A stretch of DNA of 64,000 nt from Elusimicrobiota bacterium (GTDB lineage: Bacteria > Elusimicrobiota > Elusimicrobia > UBA1565 > UBA9628): the NCBI GenBank assembly GCA_016212795.1, contig JACRDT010000019.1:52402-116401 (forward strand). The letters run 5' to 3'. The position numbers were made by a program, and so were the translations under genes. Positions 1 to 9,825 of the stretch are shown here, piece after piece. The notes under the pieces are model-generated. The model was not told where the DNA came from and did no database searches. It saw only the letters and a program-made list of their open reading frames with translations. The stretch's first letter is position 1, and every line of letters begins with the position of its first letter.

Positions 1-87
1 CGAGACCCCGAGCCCGTAAAGGGCGTCGACGAGGGAGGCGATGTTGTCGACCTCGTTGAAGGTGGGGATCGTCGCGACGACCTTCAT
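1..87 (-). CDS. family 2 glycosyltransferase, N-terminal fragment
   Basis: The gene runs off the left edge, so only about 29 codons are visible. The peptide begins MKVVATIPTFNEVDNIASLV, the usual first beta strand and PTFNE motif of GT-A fold family 2 glycosyltransferases such as polyprenyl-phosphate mannosyl/glucosyltransferases. Its ATG overlaps the stop of the GT9 gene by ATGA, so it is the third gene of a leftward glycan operon after the ArnT-like and GT9 genes. Donor and acceptor cannot be told from this fragment. Confidence 0.75.
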   Translation of the reverse strand, partial: MKVVATIPTFNEVDNIASLVDALYGLGVS

Positions 88-1295
88 AGCCACCTCGCCA
101 CGGCCCGCGCGACCCTCTCGGGAGGGATGCGGTCCAGGCAGCTCCGGACGAAGCGGCAGCGGGGGCGGTAGAAGCAGGCGCAGCGCGGGCGGGGGACGAT
201 CTTCTCCCCCAGACCGTAGACGTCGAGCTCCGCGGCCGACGTGGGGCCCACCAGGGCGAACGTCTTCTTGCCGAGGGCGGTGGCGATGTGCAGGGCAAGC
301 GTGTCCGTGGTGACGACCGCCTCGCAGAGGTCCACCAGGCCCGCGAACGTCCTTAAGTCCTGCCTGGTCCCGGGGTCGACGAGCGGCACGCCGGCCTTGC
401 GGGCCGCGGCCGCGATGGCCCTGTTGCGCGAAGCCTCGTCCCTCCCGCCGAAGACGACGATGGGCCGCCCGCACCGGTCCGCCAGGGCCCTGGTCAGGCG
501 CGCGGCGGCCTCCACCGAGAGCTGCTTGGCCGGCCAGCGCCGTCCGGCGCCCAGGTTGACGCCGATCGGGGCCGGCCCCCCCGCGAGCCCGGCGCTCCGG
601 CCCAGCGCCCGCGCCGCGGCGCGGTCTTCCTCCGAGAGCACCAGGACGGGGCGCAGCCCGCGGCGATGCCGGGGCTTGGGCAGCCCCAGGACCTCCAGCC
701 AGAGCTCCGCGTAGGTGCGCTTGTTGGCCGCCTTGAGCCTGTCAGCGCGGGCCAGGCTGCCGTCGGCCGAGCGGTTGAGGAGGCTCATGTCGTAGTAGCG
801 GGCGCTGTCCTCGGTGTAACGGACCCGGCCGCCGCCGTCGCGATACACCCCGACCCACGCCGCCCCGGGCCAGAGGTCGGGCCGCATCATGGGCCAGTCC
901 TCCTCCATGCTCAGGACCAGGTCGAAGGGCCGCCTGGCCCAAGAGGGGACTTCACCCACTGTGCAACTGCTCAAGTCCCCCCTCCCGCCGGCTCGCCCCC
1001 TCCCCCGCGAGGGGAGAGGGCGAGCGCCTGCGGCGCCTAACCCCCTCAACGCATACTCGCCTCCCCGCGGGGGAGGCGAGCAGTTCTCCACGGTCCGGAT
1101 CTCGTCGATCCACGGGTTGCCCTCGAGGAGGGGCCGGGCGTCCTCCCGCGTCAGCCAGACGATCCAGGCCCCCGGATGGCGCCGATGGAGGGGCTCGAGG
1201 AGCGAGGTGGTGCGCAGGACGTCCCCCAAGGCCGACAGCTTGACGACGAGGATGCGCGCCGCGCCTTCCCGCCCGCCCTTGCGCGACGATGGCAT
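84..1295 (-). CDS. GT9 heptosyltransferase-like glycosyltransferase with an in-frame repeat insertion
   Basis: This 403-residue protein resembles ADP-heptose:LPS heptosyltransferases (GT9). The N-terminal ARILVVKLSALGDVLRTTSLL (from residue 12) is the family's first strand and loop, and the C-terminal half carries INLGAGRRWPAKQ-like and VTTDTLALHIATALGKKTFALVG segments that form the nucleotide-sugar site. Cysteines near the C-terminus (CACFYRPRCRFVRSC) recall the cluster in several GT9 proteins. It probably adds a sugar to a lipid-linked or surface glycan on the cytoplasmic face. Residues about 71-121 are not GT9 sequence: they are the translation of a palindromic repeat (separate entry). The start lies 7 nt after the stop of the upstream ArnT-like gene, and its stop overlaps the next ATG. 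Whether the enzyme still works is unknown. Confidence 0.82.
   Translation of the reverse strand: MPSSRKGGREGAARILVVKLSALGDVLRTTSLLEPLHRRHPGAWIVWLTREDARPLLEGNPWIDEIRTVENCSPPPRGGEYALRGLGAAGARPLPSRGRGRAGGRGDLSSCTVGEVPSWARRPFDLVLSMEEDWPMMRPDLWPGAAWVGVYRDGGGRVRYTEDSARYYDMSLLNRSADGSLARADRLKAANKRTYAELWLEVLGLPKPRHRRGLRPVLVLSEEDRAAARALGRSAGLAGGPAPIGVNLGAGRRWPAKQLSVEAAARLTRALADRCGRPIVVFGGRDEASRNRAIAAAARKAGVPLVDPGTRQDLRTFAGLVDLCEAVVTTDTLALHIATALGKKTFALVGPTSAAELDVYGLGEKIVPRPRCACFYRPRCRFVRSCLDRIPPERVARAVARWL
933..1085. repeat. composite GC-rich palindromic element inserted in frame in a coding region
   Basis: About 150 bp inside the GT9 gene consists of GC-rich inverted repeats. One hairpin spans 991-1025 (arms beginning GCTCGCCC and ending GGGCGAGC), a second spans 1056-1080 (CTCGCCTCCCC against GGGGAGGCGAG), and outer arms AAGTCCCC/GGGGACTT sit near 945-980. 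The length keeps the reading frame open and adds about 51 Pro/Arg/Gly-rich residues between the conserved IDEIRTVE and RPFDLVLS segments. Related palindromes occur at 9786-9816 and 10129-10157. The exact ends are estimated from where GT9-like sequence stops and resumes. Confidence 0.75.
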
Positions 1296-1302
1296 CCGGT
1301 AT

Positions 1303-3696
1303 TCAGGGGACCGAGAGCCGGCCGTTGGCGAGGGTCAGGCTCGGCAGGTCGATGAAGAACGGCGTCTCCGGGTTGGGCTCCAGGGGGACCACGATGCTGC
1401 TGAGCGAGCCCAGGACCCAGTTCGGGATGGGCGTCACCCCGGCCTCGGCGCGCTGGAGGTCGATGACCAGCCTCCGCGGGGAGTCGCGCAGCGTCGCCGC
1501 CAGCTCGGCGTGGACCGCCATCCCCTTGATGGTGGCGTCCAGGACGATCTTCTTGTCGAGGTCCAGCCGGGAGATGCTCAGGCCCTTGATGCGCCTCTCC
1601 AGCAAGTCCTTGAGCACCTCGGAAGACACCGAGACCGACCTGATCTTGAGCCTGGCCAGCTTCAACAGCCGCACGTCGTAGATGTAGGGCGAGTCGGGGT
1701 CGGACTTGTCCACGAGGGGAAAGAAGTGGAGGCCCTCCATCACGACGTCCATGCTCGAGACCGCCACCCCCTTGGCCGCGGCCGCCTTGGCGAAGATCCC
1801 GACCGACTCGAAGACCCCCTTCTCGGGGTCCCACGGCCCGAAGCGGATGCCGAAATCCGACGCGACGACGTGCGTCGAGTACGAGACCGACATGTCGGCG
1901 ACGCCGGGGACGGCCTCGTGGACCGTCACCGTCCTGACCACCCCTTCCTTGCCCGTCAGGCCGAGCGACTCGAACGCGCCCTTCTGGGCGTTCCACGGCC
2001 CGAAGCGGACCTTCAGGTCCGTCGCGATGATGGGCGTCGAGGTGTAGACCTCGTAGCTCACCTGCTTCTCGACGGGACCCTTGCGACCCCTGTCGGGACG
2101 GCCCACCTGCATGTACGACAGCGCCGCCGAGGCCAGCTCCCCGAAGGCGGGCTTGCGGATCTTGCGCTGCTGGTAGAGGACCGCCTCGGACTGGTCCGGC
2201 AGGGGCCAGCGCGCCACGGGCTCGTAGGAGAGGGCGACCCAGCTCGTCGCGTTCTGGATGAGGCTGGCCGCCTCGGGCAGCCGGTTGATGACCTGGGGGG
2301 CGCCCAGCGTCCCCGTCTTGAGCGCGATGAACTCCGAGAACTCGCAGAGCCGGCTGTTGACGCCGCGGATGTTGACGCCCTCGACCTTCTCCTGCTTGAC
2401 GGTCCAGGTGAAGTTCGGGCCGTTGAAATAGGTGTCGTTGGCGACCAGGGTGAGGTTGGAGAAGGGCGCGCCCTTGTCGCGCCGGGACTGCGCCTCGCGC
2501 AGGATGTCGCCCAGCTTCCAGTCCTCGCGCCGGGGAGGGTAGCTGGGCGTGAGCTCGACGGGCTGGAGCGGCATGCGCAGCGTCACCGGCACGATCCATC
2601 CCGTGGAGAAATTGATCGACAGGAGGACCTCGAAGACCGCCGCGCCGAACAGGACGGGCTTGGGCCACGGCGCGATGGCGATGCACGCGCCCAGCGGGAG
2701 GAGCCCGGGGAGGAGGAAGCGCATCTGGCGGTTCGGGACGAGGGCCCAGAAGAAATAGGAGAAGAAGGTCCACGTCGGGAGGACCCACCACCGCTCCCGG
2801 TTGCGCAGCGCGTCGGGCAGGCAGATCGACAGCCACCCCATGGCCCAGAAGAGCACGCCCAGGGAGTTGATCGACTCGAGGAAGTAGTGGAAGAACGCTA
2901 TCCCCTTCCAGACAGGCACGCCGAAGTCGGTCGAAGCCTCCAGGAGCCGCGGGACCAGGATGGGCAGGTGGGACACGTACCACGGGAGGCATCCCCCCAG
3001 GGCCAGGGCCGCGGCGAGCAGGACCTTGAACCGGCAGCGGCGCTCGAAGAGCCCCCCGGCGGCCATGAAGTAGGCCGGCGTCATGTAGAGGAAGAAGCTC
3101 CACTTGTGCATCATCCCGACCGCGAAGAGGACCCCGAACCCGATCGACCCCGGCCAGCGCTTGAAGCCCTGGGACTTCAGGAGCGCCCAGTACGCCATGC
3201 CCGTGCAGGCCGCCAAGGCGAGGTCCACGAGCTGGGTGTGATAGAGCCTCTGCACGACGGGCGTGCTCGCGAACACGATCGCGCCCAAGAGCGCCGACGT
3301 GGTGGGGTTGAACTCGTAGGCGATGAGGAAGACCGCCAGGCTCAGGAACGCCAGGTACACCCAGTTGACGCGCAGGGACGTCTCGACGGGGCGGGCCGGG
3401 TCGGTGAGGAGGGCCATCCCCAGATGGTAGAGCGGCGGGAACGGCGGCATGCCGGGCTTGGGGCCCAGGCTCCAGATCTTGGACAGGTCCCGATCCGCCC
3501 ACGCGTTGCGGTAGTCGAGGGCGATCTCCAGGTGCACGGACTGGTCCCACGCCGGGGGCCTGGTCTCGTGGCGGGCGAAGCTGCGCAGGGCCAGCGCCTG
3601 CACGGCCAGGAAGACCGCCAAGCCGAGGATGCCGACCACCAGCGGCGCGGTCGGGTACGAGTGGACCTCGTTGTCCGGGGGATCGAACTCCGCCAT
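1303..3696 (-). CDS. ArnT/PMT-like polytopic glycosyltransferase with a C-terminal soluble domain
   Basis: 797 residues. The first half is a polytopic membrane protein with one TM helix near residue 18-38, a long loop containing the WDQSVHLEIALDYRNAW stretch (acidic residue after TM1, as in GT39/GT83 polyprenyl-phosphate-sugar transferases), then eight or more hydrophobic helices to about residue 370. The last about 270 residues are soluble and contain two similar units around FGPWNAQKGAFESLG and FGPWDPEKGVFESVG, then a segment reminiscent of DUF2993/LmeA-type lipid-binding domains (LLERRIKGLSISRLDLDKK). It likely moves a sugar from a lipid carrier to a periplasmic acceptor. The fusion is unusual and the C-terminal assignment is tentative. 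It is first in a three-gene leftward operon. The start is supported by a -10 box 9 nt upstream. Confidence 0.75.
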   Translation of the reverse strand: MAEFDPPDNEVHSYPTAPLVVGILGLAVFLAVQALALRSFARHETRPPAWDQSVHLEIALDYRNAWADRDLSKIWSLGPKPGMPPFPPLYHLGMALLTDPARPVETSLRVNWVYLAFLSLAVFLIAYEFNPTTSALLGAIVFASTPVVQRLYHTQLVDLALAACTGMAYWALLKSQGFKRWPGSIGFGVLFAVGMMHKWSFFLYMTPAYFMAAGGLFERRCRFKVLLAAALALGGCLPWYVSHLPILVPRLLEASTDFGVPVWKGIAFFHYFLESINSLGVLFWAMGWLSICLPDALRNRERWWVLPTWTFFSYFFWALVPNRQMRFLLPGLLPLGACIAIAPWPKPVLFGAAVFEVLLSINFSTGWIVPVTLRMPLQPVELTPSYPPRREDWKLGDILREAQSRRDKGAPFSNLTLVANDTYFNGPNFTWTVKQEKVEGVNIRGVNSRLCEFSEFIALKTGTLGAPQVINRLPEAASLIQNATSWVALSYEPVARWPLPDQSEAVLYQQRKIRKPAFGELASAALSYMQVGRPDRGRKGPVEKQVSYEVYTSTPIIATDLKVRFGPWNAQKGAFESLGLTGKEGVVRTVTVHEAVPGVADMSVSYSTHVVASDFGIRFGPWDPEKGVFESVGIFAKAAAAKGVAVSSMDVVMEGLHFFPLVDKSDPDSPYIYDVRLLKLARLKIRSVSVSSEVLKDLLERRIKGLSISRLDLDKKIVLDATIKGMAVHAELAATLRDSPRRLVIDLQRAEAGVTPIPNWVLGSLSSIVVPLEPNPETPFFIDLPSLTLANGRLSVP

Positions 3697-3705
3697 ACCG
3701 TTCCA

Positions 3706-3711
3706 AGTATA
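3706..3711 (-). promoter_or_regulatory. -10 hexamer TATACT, near-leaderless start of the ArnT-like gene
   Basis: TATACT on the minus strand ends 9 nt before the ATG at 3696, so the transcript should begin within a few bases of the start codon. There is no Shine-Dalgarno sequence. Just upstream (3712-3726) lies a 15-mer also found upstream of the divergent GT2 gene at 35,206. No good -35 box is visible. Confidence 0.5.
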
Positions 3712-3791
3712 ATAATTTTGTAGAATGCCGGCTTGCCTATGACCGAGCCTAGCGAGGGAATGGTCGATTCCGAGGCCGTGGGGTAGAGACC

Positions 3792-4874
3792 ATGCTGGCC
3801 ATCATCCTCATCGGCGGGAAGGGCTCGAGGCTGCGCCCCTTCACCTGCGACCGCCCCAAACCCCTGCTCCCCCTGGTCAACAGGCCCTTCCTGGAGTACC
3901 AGTTCGACCTCCTCAAGGCCCACGGGATCCGGGACGTCGTCCTGTGCACCTCCTACATGCCGGCGCCGTTCAAGAGGCTGCTGGGCGACGGCCGCCGGCT
4001 CGGGCTCAGGATCCGCTACGCCCACGAGCGCCGCCCGCTGGGGACCGGCGGGGCCGTCAAGAACTGCGAGCGGCTCATCGACGGGCCGTTCCTGGTCTTC
4101 AACGGCGACATCCTGAGCTCCCTCGACCTCACGGGCTTTCTCCGGTCCCACCGCCGCGACCGCGCCGACGCCTCCATCGCGCTCACCCGCGTCAAGGACC
4201 CGACGCTCTACGGCCTGGTCGAGACCGACCCCGGCGGGCGGGTGCGCAACTTCGTCGAGAAGCCCTCGTGGGACGAGATCCGGACCAACACCATCAACGC
4301 CGGCGCCTACATCTTCGAGCCCGGCGTCCTCGGCCTCATCCCCGAGGGGACGGCCCACTCCCTGGAGCGGGGCCTGTTCCCCCGCCTGCTCGAGCTGCGC
4401 CGCCGGCTCTTCGGCTACGTCGCGAGCGGCTACTGGATGGACATCGGCACGGTCGAGAAGTACCTCCAGGTCCACCTCGACATCATGAGCGGCGCCTGCC
4501 GCCCGGCGGCGGGCAAGGCGGCCCCGGCCCGCAAGCCGCTCGGGCAGAGCGGCCTCGCCTGCGGCCGCGGGGTGCGCCTCGGCCGCGAGATCACGTGGCC
4601 TCTCGACGGCGGCCAGGCCGTCCTCGGCGAGGGCGTGGCCGTGGGCGATTTCGCGAAGTTCACCGGGCATGTCTGCGTGGGCCCCCGGTGCGTCATCGGC
4701 CGGGGCGCCCAGCTCGAGGACTGCGTGGTCCTCAAGGGGACGCGCATCGGCCCGGGCGCCACGCTGCGCCGCTGCCTGGTCGGCGAGGGCTGCCGCATCG
4801 GCGCCAACGCCTCCATCGCCGCCGGCGGGGCCGTGGCGGGAGGGTCCGTGGTCGGACCGTACAGCGTTCTATAG
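3792..4874 (+). CDS. NDP-sugar pyrophosphorylase (mannose-1-phosphate guanylyltransferase type)
   Basis: 360 residues. The N-terminal nucleotidyltransferase domain has the signature IGGKGSRLRPFT followed by RPKPLLPLVNRPFLEYQ, matching the GxGxRLxPLT...KPxxPVxxxP pattern of GDP-mannose and dNDP-glucose pyrophosphorylases; GTGGAVKN, FNGDIL and NAGAYIFEP are further active-site segments. From about residue 265 it has hexapeptide-type left-handed beta-helix repeats. It would make an activated hexose in the cytoplasm. It is followed 26 nt later by a phosphohexomutase, the enzyme that makes its hexose-1-phosphate substrate, so the two form a sugar-activation pair opposite the glycosyltransferase operon. 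The specific sugar (mannose or glucose) cannot be fixed by eye. Confidence 0.85.
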   Translation: MLAIILIGGKGSRLRPFTCDRPKPLLPLVNRPFLEYQFDLLKAHGIRDVVLCTSYMPAPFKRLLGDGRRLGLRIRYAHERRPLGTGGAVKNCERLIDGPFLVFNGDILSSLDLTGFLRSHRRDRADASIALTRVKDPTLYGLVETDPGGRVRNFVEKPSWDEIRTNTINAGAYIFEPGVLGLIPEGTAHSLERGLFPRLLELRRRLFGYVASGYWMDIGTVEKYLQVHLDIMSGACRPAAGKAAPARKPLGQSGLACGRGVRLGREITWPLDGGQAVLGEGVAVGDFAKFTGHVCVGPRCVIGRGAQLEDCVVLKGTRIGPGATLRRCLVGEGCRIGANASIAAGGAVAGGSVVGPYSVL

Positions 4875-4900
4875 CGCAACGCCCAGGACAGGAGATCCCC

Positions 4901-6322
4901 ATGACGATCGATGTCATCAAGTTCGGGACGGACGGCTGGAGAGGGCTGCTGGCGCGCGACTTCACGTTCGACAACGTCCGCCGGGTGATCCAGGCGCTCG
5001 CCGACTTCATCAGGGACGACGCCCAGAAGACGCCCGCCAAGAGGAAGAACCTCACCCTGCCGATCTGGATCGGCTACGACCGGCGATTCCAATCAGAGTC
5101 CTTCGCCCGGGAGGTCGCCAGGGTCCTGAAAGGCAACAGGCTCAACCCGTTCCTCCTGGCGGAGACCCTCCCCACGCCCGCGGTGAGCCTGCTGACTTTC
5201 CGCTCGAAAGGGCTGGGCATCGTGGTCACGGCCAGCCACAACCCTCCCCAGTACAACGGCATCAAGATCAAGTCCGAGGGCCGCACCGTGCCCGAAGGCT
5301 TCACCCGGATGCTCGAGGCCCACATGGACAAGACCATGCCGGCCCTCAACAGCGACTTCCCGGTCAAATCCTGCCGGGACCTCTACCTCCAGTACCTGCG
5401 GGCGCGAGTCCCACCGGCGAGGATACTCCCGAAGCTGCGCCACCCGGTCGTCATCGACTACCTCCACGGCTCCGGGGCGGGGATCATGGAAAAGCTCCTT
5501 CCGTCGAAGAACCTCATCGCCATCCGGACGTCCCACGACCCTCTCTTCGGCGGGGTCAACCCCGAGCCCATCGAGGCCAACCTCGGCCTGCTCATCGAGA
5601 AAGTCCGCCAGTCCAAGGCCTTCATGGGCATCGCGTTGGACGGCGACGCGGACCGGGTCGGCGTCGTGGACGAGAAGGGGACCTACTACACGCCCTGCCA
5701 GGTCTACCCCCTGCTCATCGAATACCTCGTCGAGGCCAAGAAGCTCCGCGGCAAGATCGTCCAGTCCGTCTCGATGGGCTACCTGTCCGCCCGCATCGCC
5801 CGCGGCCGGGGCCTCCCCTTCGAGGAGGTGCCGGTGGGCTTCAAGTACGTCGCAGAGAAGCTCGCCTCGGGCGAGGCCGTCATCGGCGCCGAGGAATCGG
5901 GCGGCTACGCCTGGAAGGGCGGGCTCCCCGAACGGGACGGCCTCGTGACGGCGCTCATGCTCATCGAGATGTGCCTGGCGCAGGGACGGCCCCTGTCCGC
6001 GCTGTGGAAGCAGGTCGAGGCCAAGTACGGGGCCTCCTCCTTCAAGCGGCTGGACCTCAGGATACACCGCCCCGTGGCGGACAAGACGGCGTTCGCGGCC
6101 AAGCTCCTCAAGAAGCTCCCCAAGAAGCTCCTGGGCTGCCCCATCAAGGAGACGGTCCAGCTGGACGGCCTCAAGGTCATCCTGGAAGGGGAGGCGTGGG
6201 TCCTCGTGCGCCCCTCCGGGACCGAGCCGGTGATGCGGCTCTACGCCGAGACCGACGCGCCCCAGCGGACCACCGACCTCCTGGAAGTGGCCAAGAAGTG
6301 GGTGGCCGTGGGCCACGGCTAG
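4901..6322 (+). CDS. phosphoglucomutase/phosphomannomutase
   Basis: 473 residues from the ATG preceded by GGACAGGAG. All four alpha-D-phosphohexomutase landmarks are present: FGTDGWRG at the N-terminus, the phosphoserine loop TASHNPPQYNGIK (about residue 107), the Mg site DGDADRVGVVD (about residue 245), the sugar-specificity loop EESGGYAW, and the C-terminal phosphate loop RPSGTEP. It interconverts hexose-6- and hexose-1-phosphate. It probably feeds the pyrophosphorylase just upstream. A longer open frame reaching back through the upstream gene is a shadow. Confidence 0.9.
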   Translation: MTIDVIKFGTDGWRGLLARDFTFDNVRRVIQALADFIRDDAQKTPAKRKNLTLPIWIGYDRRFQSESFAREVARVLKGNRLNPFLLAETLPTPAVSLLTFRSKGLGIVVTASHNPPQYNGIKIKSEGRTVPEGFTRMLEAHMDKTMPALNSDFPVKSCRDLYLQYLRARVPPARILPKLRHPVVIDYLHGSGAGIMEKLLPSKNLIAIRTSHDPLFGGVNPEPIEANLGLLIEKVRQSKAFMGIALDGDADRVGVVDEKGTYYTPCQVYPLLIEYLVEAKKLRGKIVQSVSMGYLSARIARGRGLPFEEVPVGFKYVAEKLASGEAVIGAEESGGYAWKGGLPERDGLVTALMLIEMCLAQGRPLSALWKQVEAKYGASSFKRLDLRIHRPVADKTAFAAKLLKKLPKKLLGCPIKETVQLDGLKVILEGEAWVLVRPSGTEPVMRLYAETDAPQRTTDLLEVAKKWVAVGHG

Positions 6323-6325
6323 AAT

Positions 6326-6466
6326 GACCGCCGCCCGAAAAATTAGCATACTGTCTGACGGCGCCGCCGTCGGCAAGAGCGCGCGATCCATCAAAACCGC
6401 AAGGAGTCTTCTCTCATGAACAACGCATCCGGCCGCACCCCCTCCCAGTGCCCGAGGCGCATGGGC
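6326..6466 (+). repeat. 141-bp direct repeat, copy 1 (duplicated metK leader)
   Basis: This segment matches 8401-8541 at a constant offset of 2075 bp with about five mismatches. It contains a -10-like AGCATACT, a short hairpin (GACGGC/GCCGTC), the Shine-Dalgarno AAGGAG and the first 17 codons of metK's open frame. Here it serves as leader and N-terminus for an unrelated secreted protein. Together with copy 2 it brackets a lower-GC island. Confidence 0.92.
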
Positions 6467-7705
6467 CGGCTCCTTCTCGCGCTCTCTATCCTTGGCATCT
6501 GCATCCCCCCGGGATCGGCCGCTGACCGCCAGATCGACTTCGATCAGGGCATCGATGCCGGCGCTTTCTTCCTCCAAGTCTGCGCCGATGGGCAACCAGA
6601 CATGCCGGTTGCTCCTTTATCGAGCGGAAGACGGACCATGACGCTGAAGCCGTTGGTTGAACCGAAGGCCTTGCCCGATGAGATTGCGCGACTCCCCGTC
6701 CTGCCCCTCTTCCTCGCAAGACCAATACTCGGGAAATCGGCATGTGGTCGGATTCCACCGGATTCCTGCGCGGTTATCCCCCCGCTTCCAGAGGACCCGC
6801 TTGCGGCGGCTAGAAACAGGGTTCGGGAACTCATAGCAAGGGGGTCGATTTTCGGGCCCTTTGCCCCCATCATCACCAATAATCCAGCCTACCTCGATGC
6901 CCTACAATACCCTCCACTGCTCAGCATGCTGCCGCCAGAGGTCGGCGGGCCATTGCTGTCCGATTGGAACGAGATCGAGAGCGCCAAGCCCAAACTGCTT
7001 TCCATCGCCGAGCCGCTGGACATCCAGGACCAGAAACTCTACGACGACGGCATCATCCTTGACGCCTGGAAGAAGCGCATCGACGACAGGGATGCGCTGA
7101 TTGAGGAGGAAAGCGCTCAGTTTGAAGCGCAATGCCGCGGGCAATTGCCTGACCCCGAATATCAAATCTGTCTGTCTTGGTTCCACAGATTCAACTTATG
7201 CATTGACGCCCGCAACGCCGAAGTGCGCCGATATAACGCGAAAGTGGCGGCCTGGAACACGAAACGGGACGAAATAGCGTCCGCAGGCGATGAACTGACG
7301 CTGAAGGTCAAAAGGTGGGAAAACGACAAGATAATACCATTCAACGCAAAGTCGGAGAAGGCCACCCAAGACGCCCAAATGACCAGCGTTGTGTTCCAAG
7401 CGCAAGGCGGGGGACTTCAGAAATCCGAGAAGATAAATGTTCTCAGGCCGGTCACTGTTCAGGAGGGCCTACAGAAGCTGGACGATCTCTGGGCGCAATT
7501 GACGGACACCGAGCGTGAGACCCGTGACAAAGCCATTGCGCAGGCGCGTGATTTCGTCTGGGAAACCAGCACGGTCGGCGGCGTCACGGCTCCGCCCAAA
7601 GTCGAGCGAAATTTCCACAACCCGGGCGTCAATCCAGGAGATGCCCGGATTGATGTCGTGCTTTTTCGCGGCCGCGCTTTTGTCTTCACACCCGCTGCCA
7701 AATGA
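6416..7705 (+). CDS. secreted protein of unknown function using a duplicated metK leader
   Basis: 429 residues, no family recognised. The first 17 codons are nearly identical to those in front of metK, including the AAGGAG ribosome site. Residues 16-36 (MGRLLLALSILGICIPPGSA) then look like a signal peptide, so the mature protein should be exported. The middle (about residues 215-330) is charged and helical, probably coiled coil, with a pair of cysteines (QCRGQLPDPEYQICLSW) that may form a disulphide. The C-terminal 60 residues are Gly/Asn/Pro richer. Base composition is clearly less GC-rich and codon use less biased than neighbours, suggesting recent acquisition. It overlaps the HEAT-repeat gene by ATGA, so the pair is probably co-translated. 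Confidence 0.7.
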   Translation: MNNASGRTPSQCPRRMGRLLLALSILGICIPPGSAADRQIDFDQGIDAGAFFLQVCADGQPDMPVAPLSSGRRTMTLKPLVEPKALPDEIARLPVLPLFLARPILGKSACGRIPPDSCAVIPPLPEDPLAAARNRVRELIARGSIFGPFAPIITNNPAYLDALQYPPLLSMLPPEVGGPLLSDWNEIESAKPKLLSIAEPLDIQDQKLYDDGIILDAWKKRIDDRDALIEEESAQFEAQCRGQLPDPEYQICLSWFHRFNLCIDARNAEVRRYNAKVAAWNTKRDEIASAGDELTLKVKRWENDKIIPFNAKSEKATQDAQMTSVVFQAQGGGLQKSEKINVLRPVTVQEGLQKLDDLWAQLTDTERETRDKAIAQARDFVWETSTVGGVTAPPKVERNFHNPGVNPGDARIDVVLFRGRAFVFTPAAK

Positions 7706-8421
7706 ACATCCGGACAAAGCGGCTGGTCGCGGACATCCTGTCCGGGAACGAGGCCAGGGCTCGACGCGCGGAAACCAAATTGAAGAATCTCAAAGACACG
7801 ACGTGCATCAAGCCCTTGCTTCCATGCCTTCTAACCTGGTCCGGCGCCCCAGACACCGCGGCGGATTGCGCCATGAATGTCATCGCTTCCATAGGAGACA
7901 ACGATCTGACGTGCGACTTCCTCTTGGAGCGACTTCGCAACGGCAGCGAGACAGTTCGAGCCAATGCGGCGTGGGCTCTTCGAAACGCGCCTCAGCCCAA
8001 GGCTGTCCCGCACTTAAAGAACTGCGCTTCACACGACAGGAACGAAGATGTCCGGACGTGGTCTCTGCATGCCTTGAAAGCCTTGGCCTGGCGAATTCCC
8101 AGCCTTGAGAAGGAGGTCTTCGAGATATTCCGCAGGGCGGCGAAGGATCCGCGCCCAGGAGTCCGTTGCGCGGCCTATGAGTGTCTGTCGCACATGAATG
8201 ACCCGCGCTGCGTCGCCATCATCGAAAGCGCGCTCAAAGACAATGACATCGGAATAAGAGAGGTCCATGCTCCTTCGTGGAATAGGCACAAGAAGAATGC
8301 GCATGGGAACCGTCAGAGCCCTCATGCCCACGGGAAAGCGCGGCGATGTCCCAAGGCGGACCGAAGACCAGCCCAACCCGAAACCCGACACAGAACCCCT
8401 GACCGCCCCCAAAAAAATTAG
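7702..8421 (+). CDS. HEAT-repeat protein, C-terminally truncated
   Basis: 239 residues. Residues about 1-185 contain four to five HEAT-like helical pairs (VRANAAWALRNAPQPKAVPHL, VRTWSLHALKALAW, VRCAAYECLSHMNDPRCVAII), a protein-interaction scaffold. After DNDIGIREV, where another repeat would be expected, the sequence becomes basic and low-complexity (many His, Arg, Pro) and runs to a stop inside the metK -10 region, so the real gene seems cut near 8260 and now reads into host sequence. It is translationally coupled to the secreted protein upstream and shares its lower GC. There are no catalytic residues; function unknown. Confidence 0.7.
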   Translation: MNIRTKRLVADILSGNEARARRAETKLKNLKDTTCIKPLLPCLLTWSGAPDTAADCAMNVIASIGDNDLTCDFLLERLRNGSETVRANAAWALRNAPQPKAVPHLKNCASHDRNEDVRTWSLHALKALAWRIPSLEKEVFEIFRRAAKDPRPGVRCAAYECLSHMNDPRCVAIIESALKDNDIGIREVHAPSWNRHKKNAHGNRQSPHAHGKARRCPKADRRPAQPETRHRTPDRPQKN

Positions 8422-8490
8422 TATACTGTCTGACGGCGCCGCCGTCGGCAAGAGCGCGCGATCCATCAAAACCGCAAGGAGTCTTCTCTC

Positions 8491-9750
<1,260 letters not shown>

Positions 9751-9761
9751 ACGGCCCGTCA

Positions 9762-9816
9762 ATGAAACGGCATCTGCCCCCTCGGCTACTCACCTCCCCG
9801 CGGGGAAGGTGAGTAG
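9762..9816 (+). repeat. palindromic repeat unit, copy 1
   Basis: Begins ATGAAACGGCATCTGCCCC and ends in the near-perfect inverted repeat CTACTCACCT...AGGTGAGTAG around a CCCCGCGGGG core (9786-9816). The same start motif and a related palindrome recur at 10107-10157, so two copies flank the small membrane-protein gene. It may also terminate metK transcription, though it lacks a T run. Confidence 0.75.
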
Positions 9817-9825
9817 TTACCCGTC

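Noticed and set aside
889..3723. 944-residue rightward open frame over the ArnT-like gene
   Set aside because: Arg/Asp/Gly/Leu low-complexity translation typical of antisense in high-GC genes; the minus strand has clear TM helices.
8401..8490. SAM riboswitch in the metK leader
   Set aside because: The leader is short (about 65 nt after the likely start), has one small hairpin, and I see no SAM-I, SAM-II, SAM-IV or SAH core.
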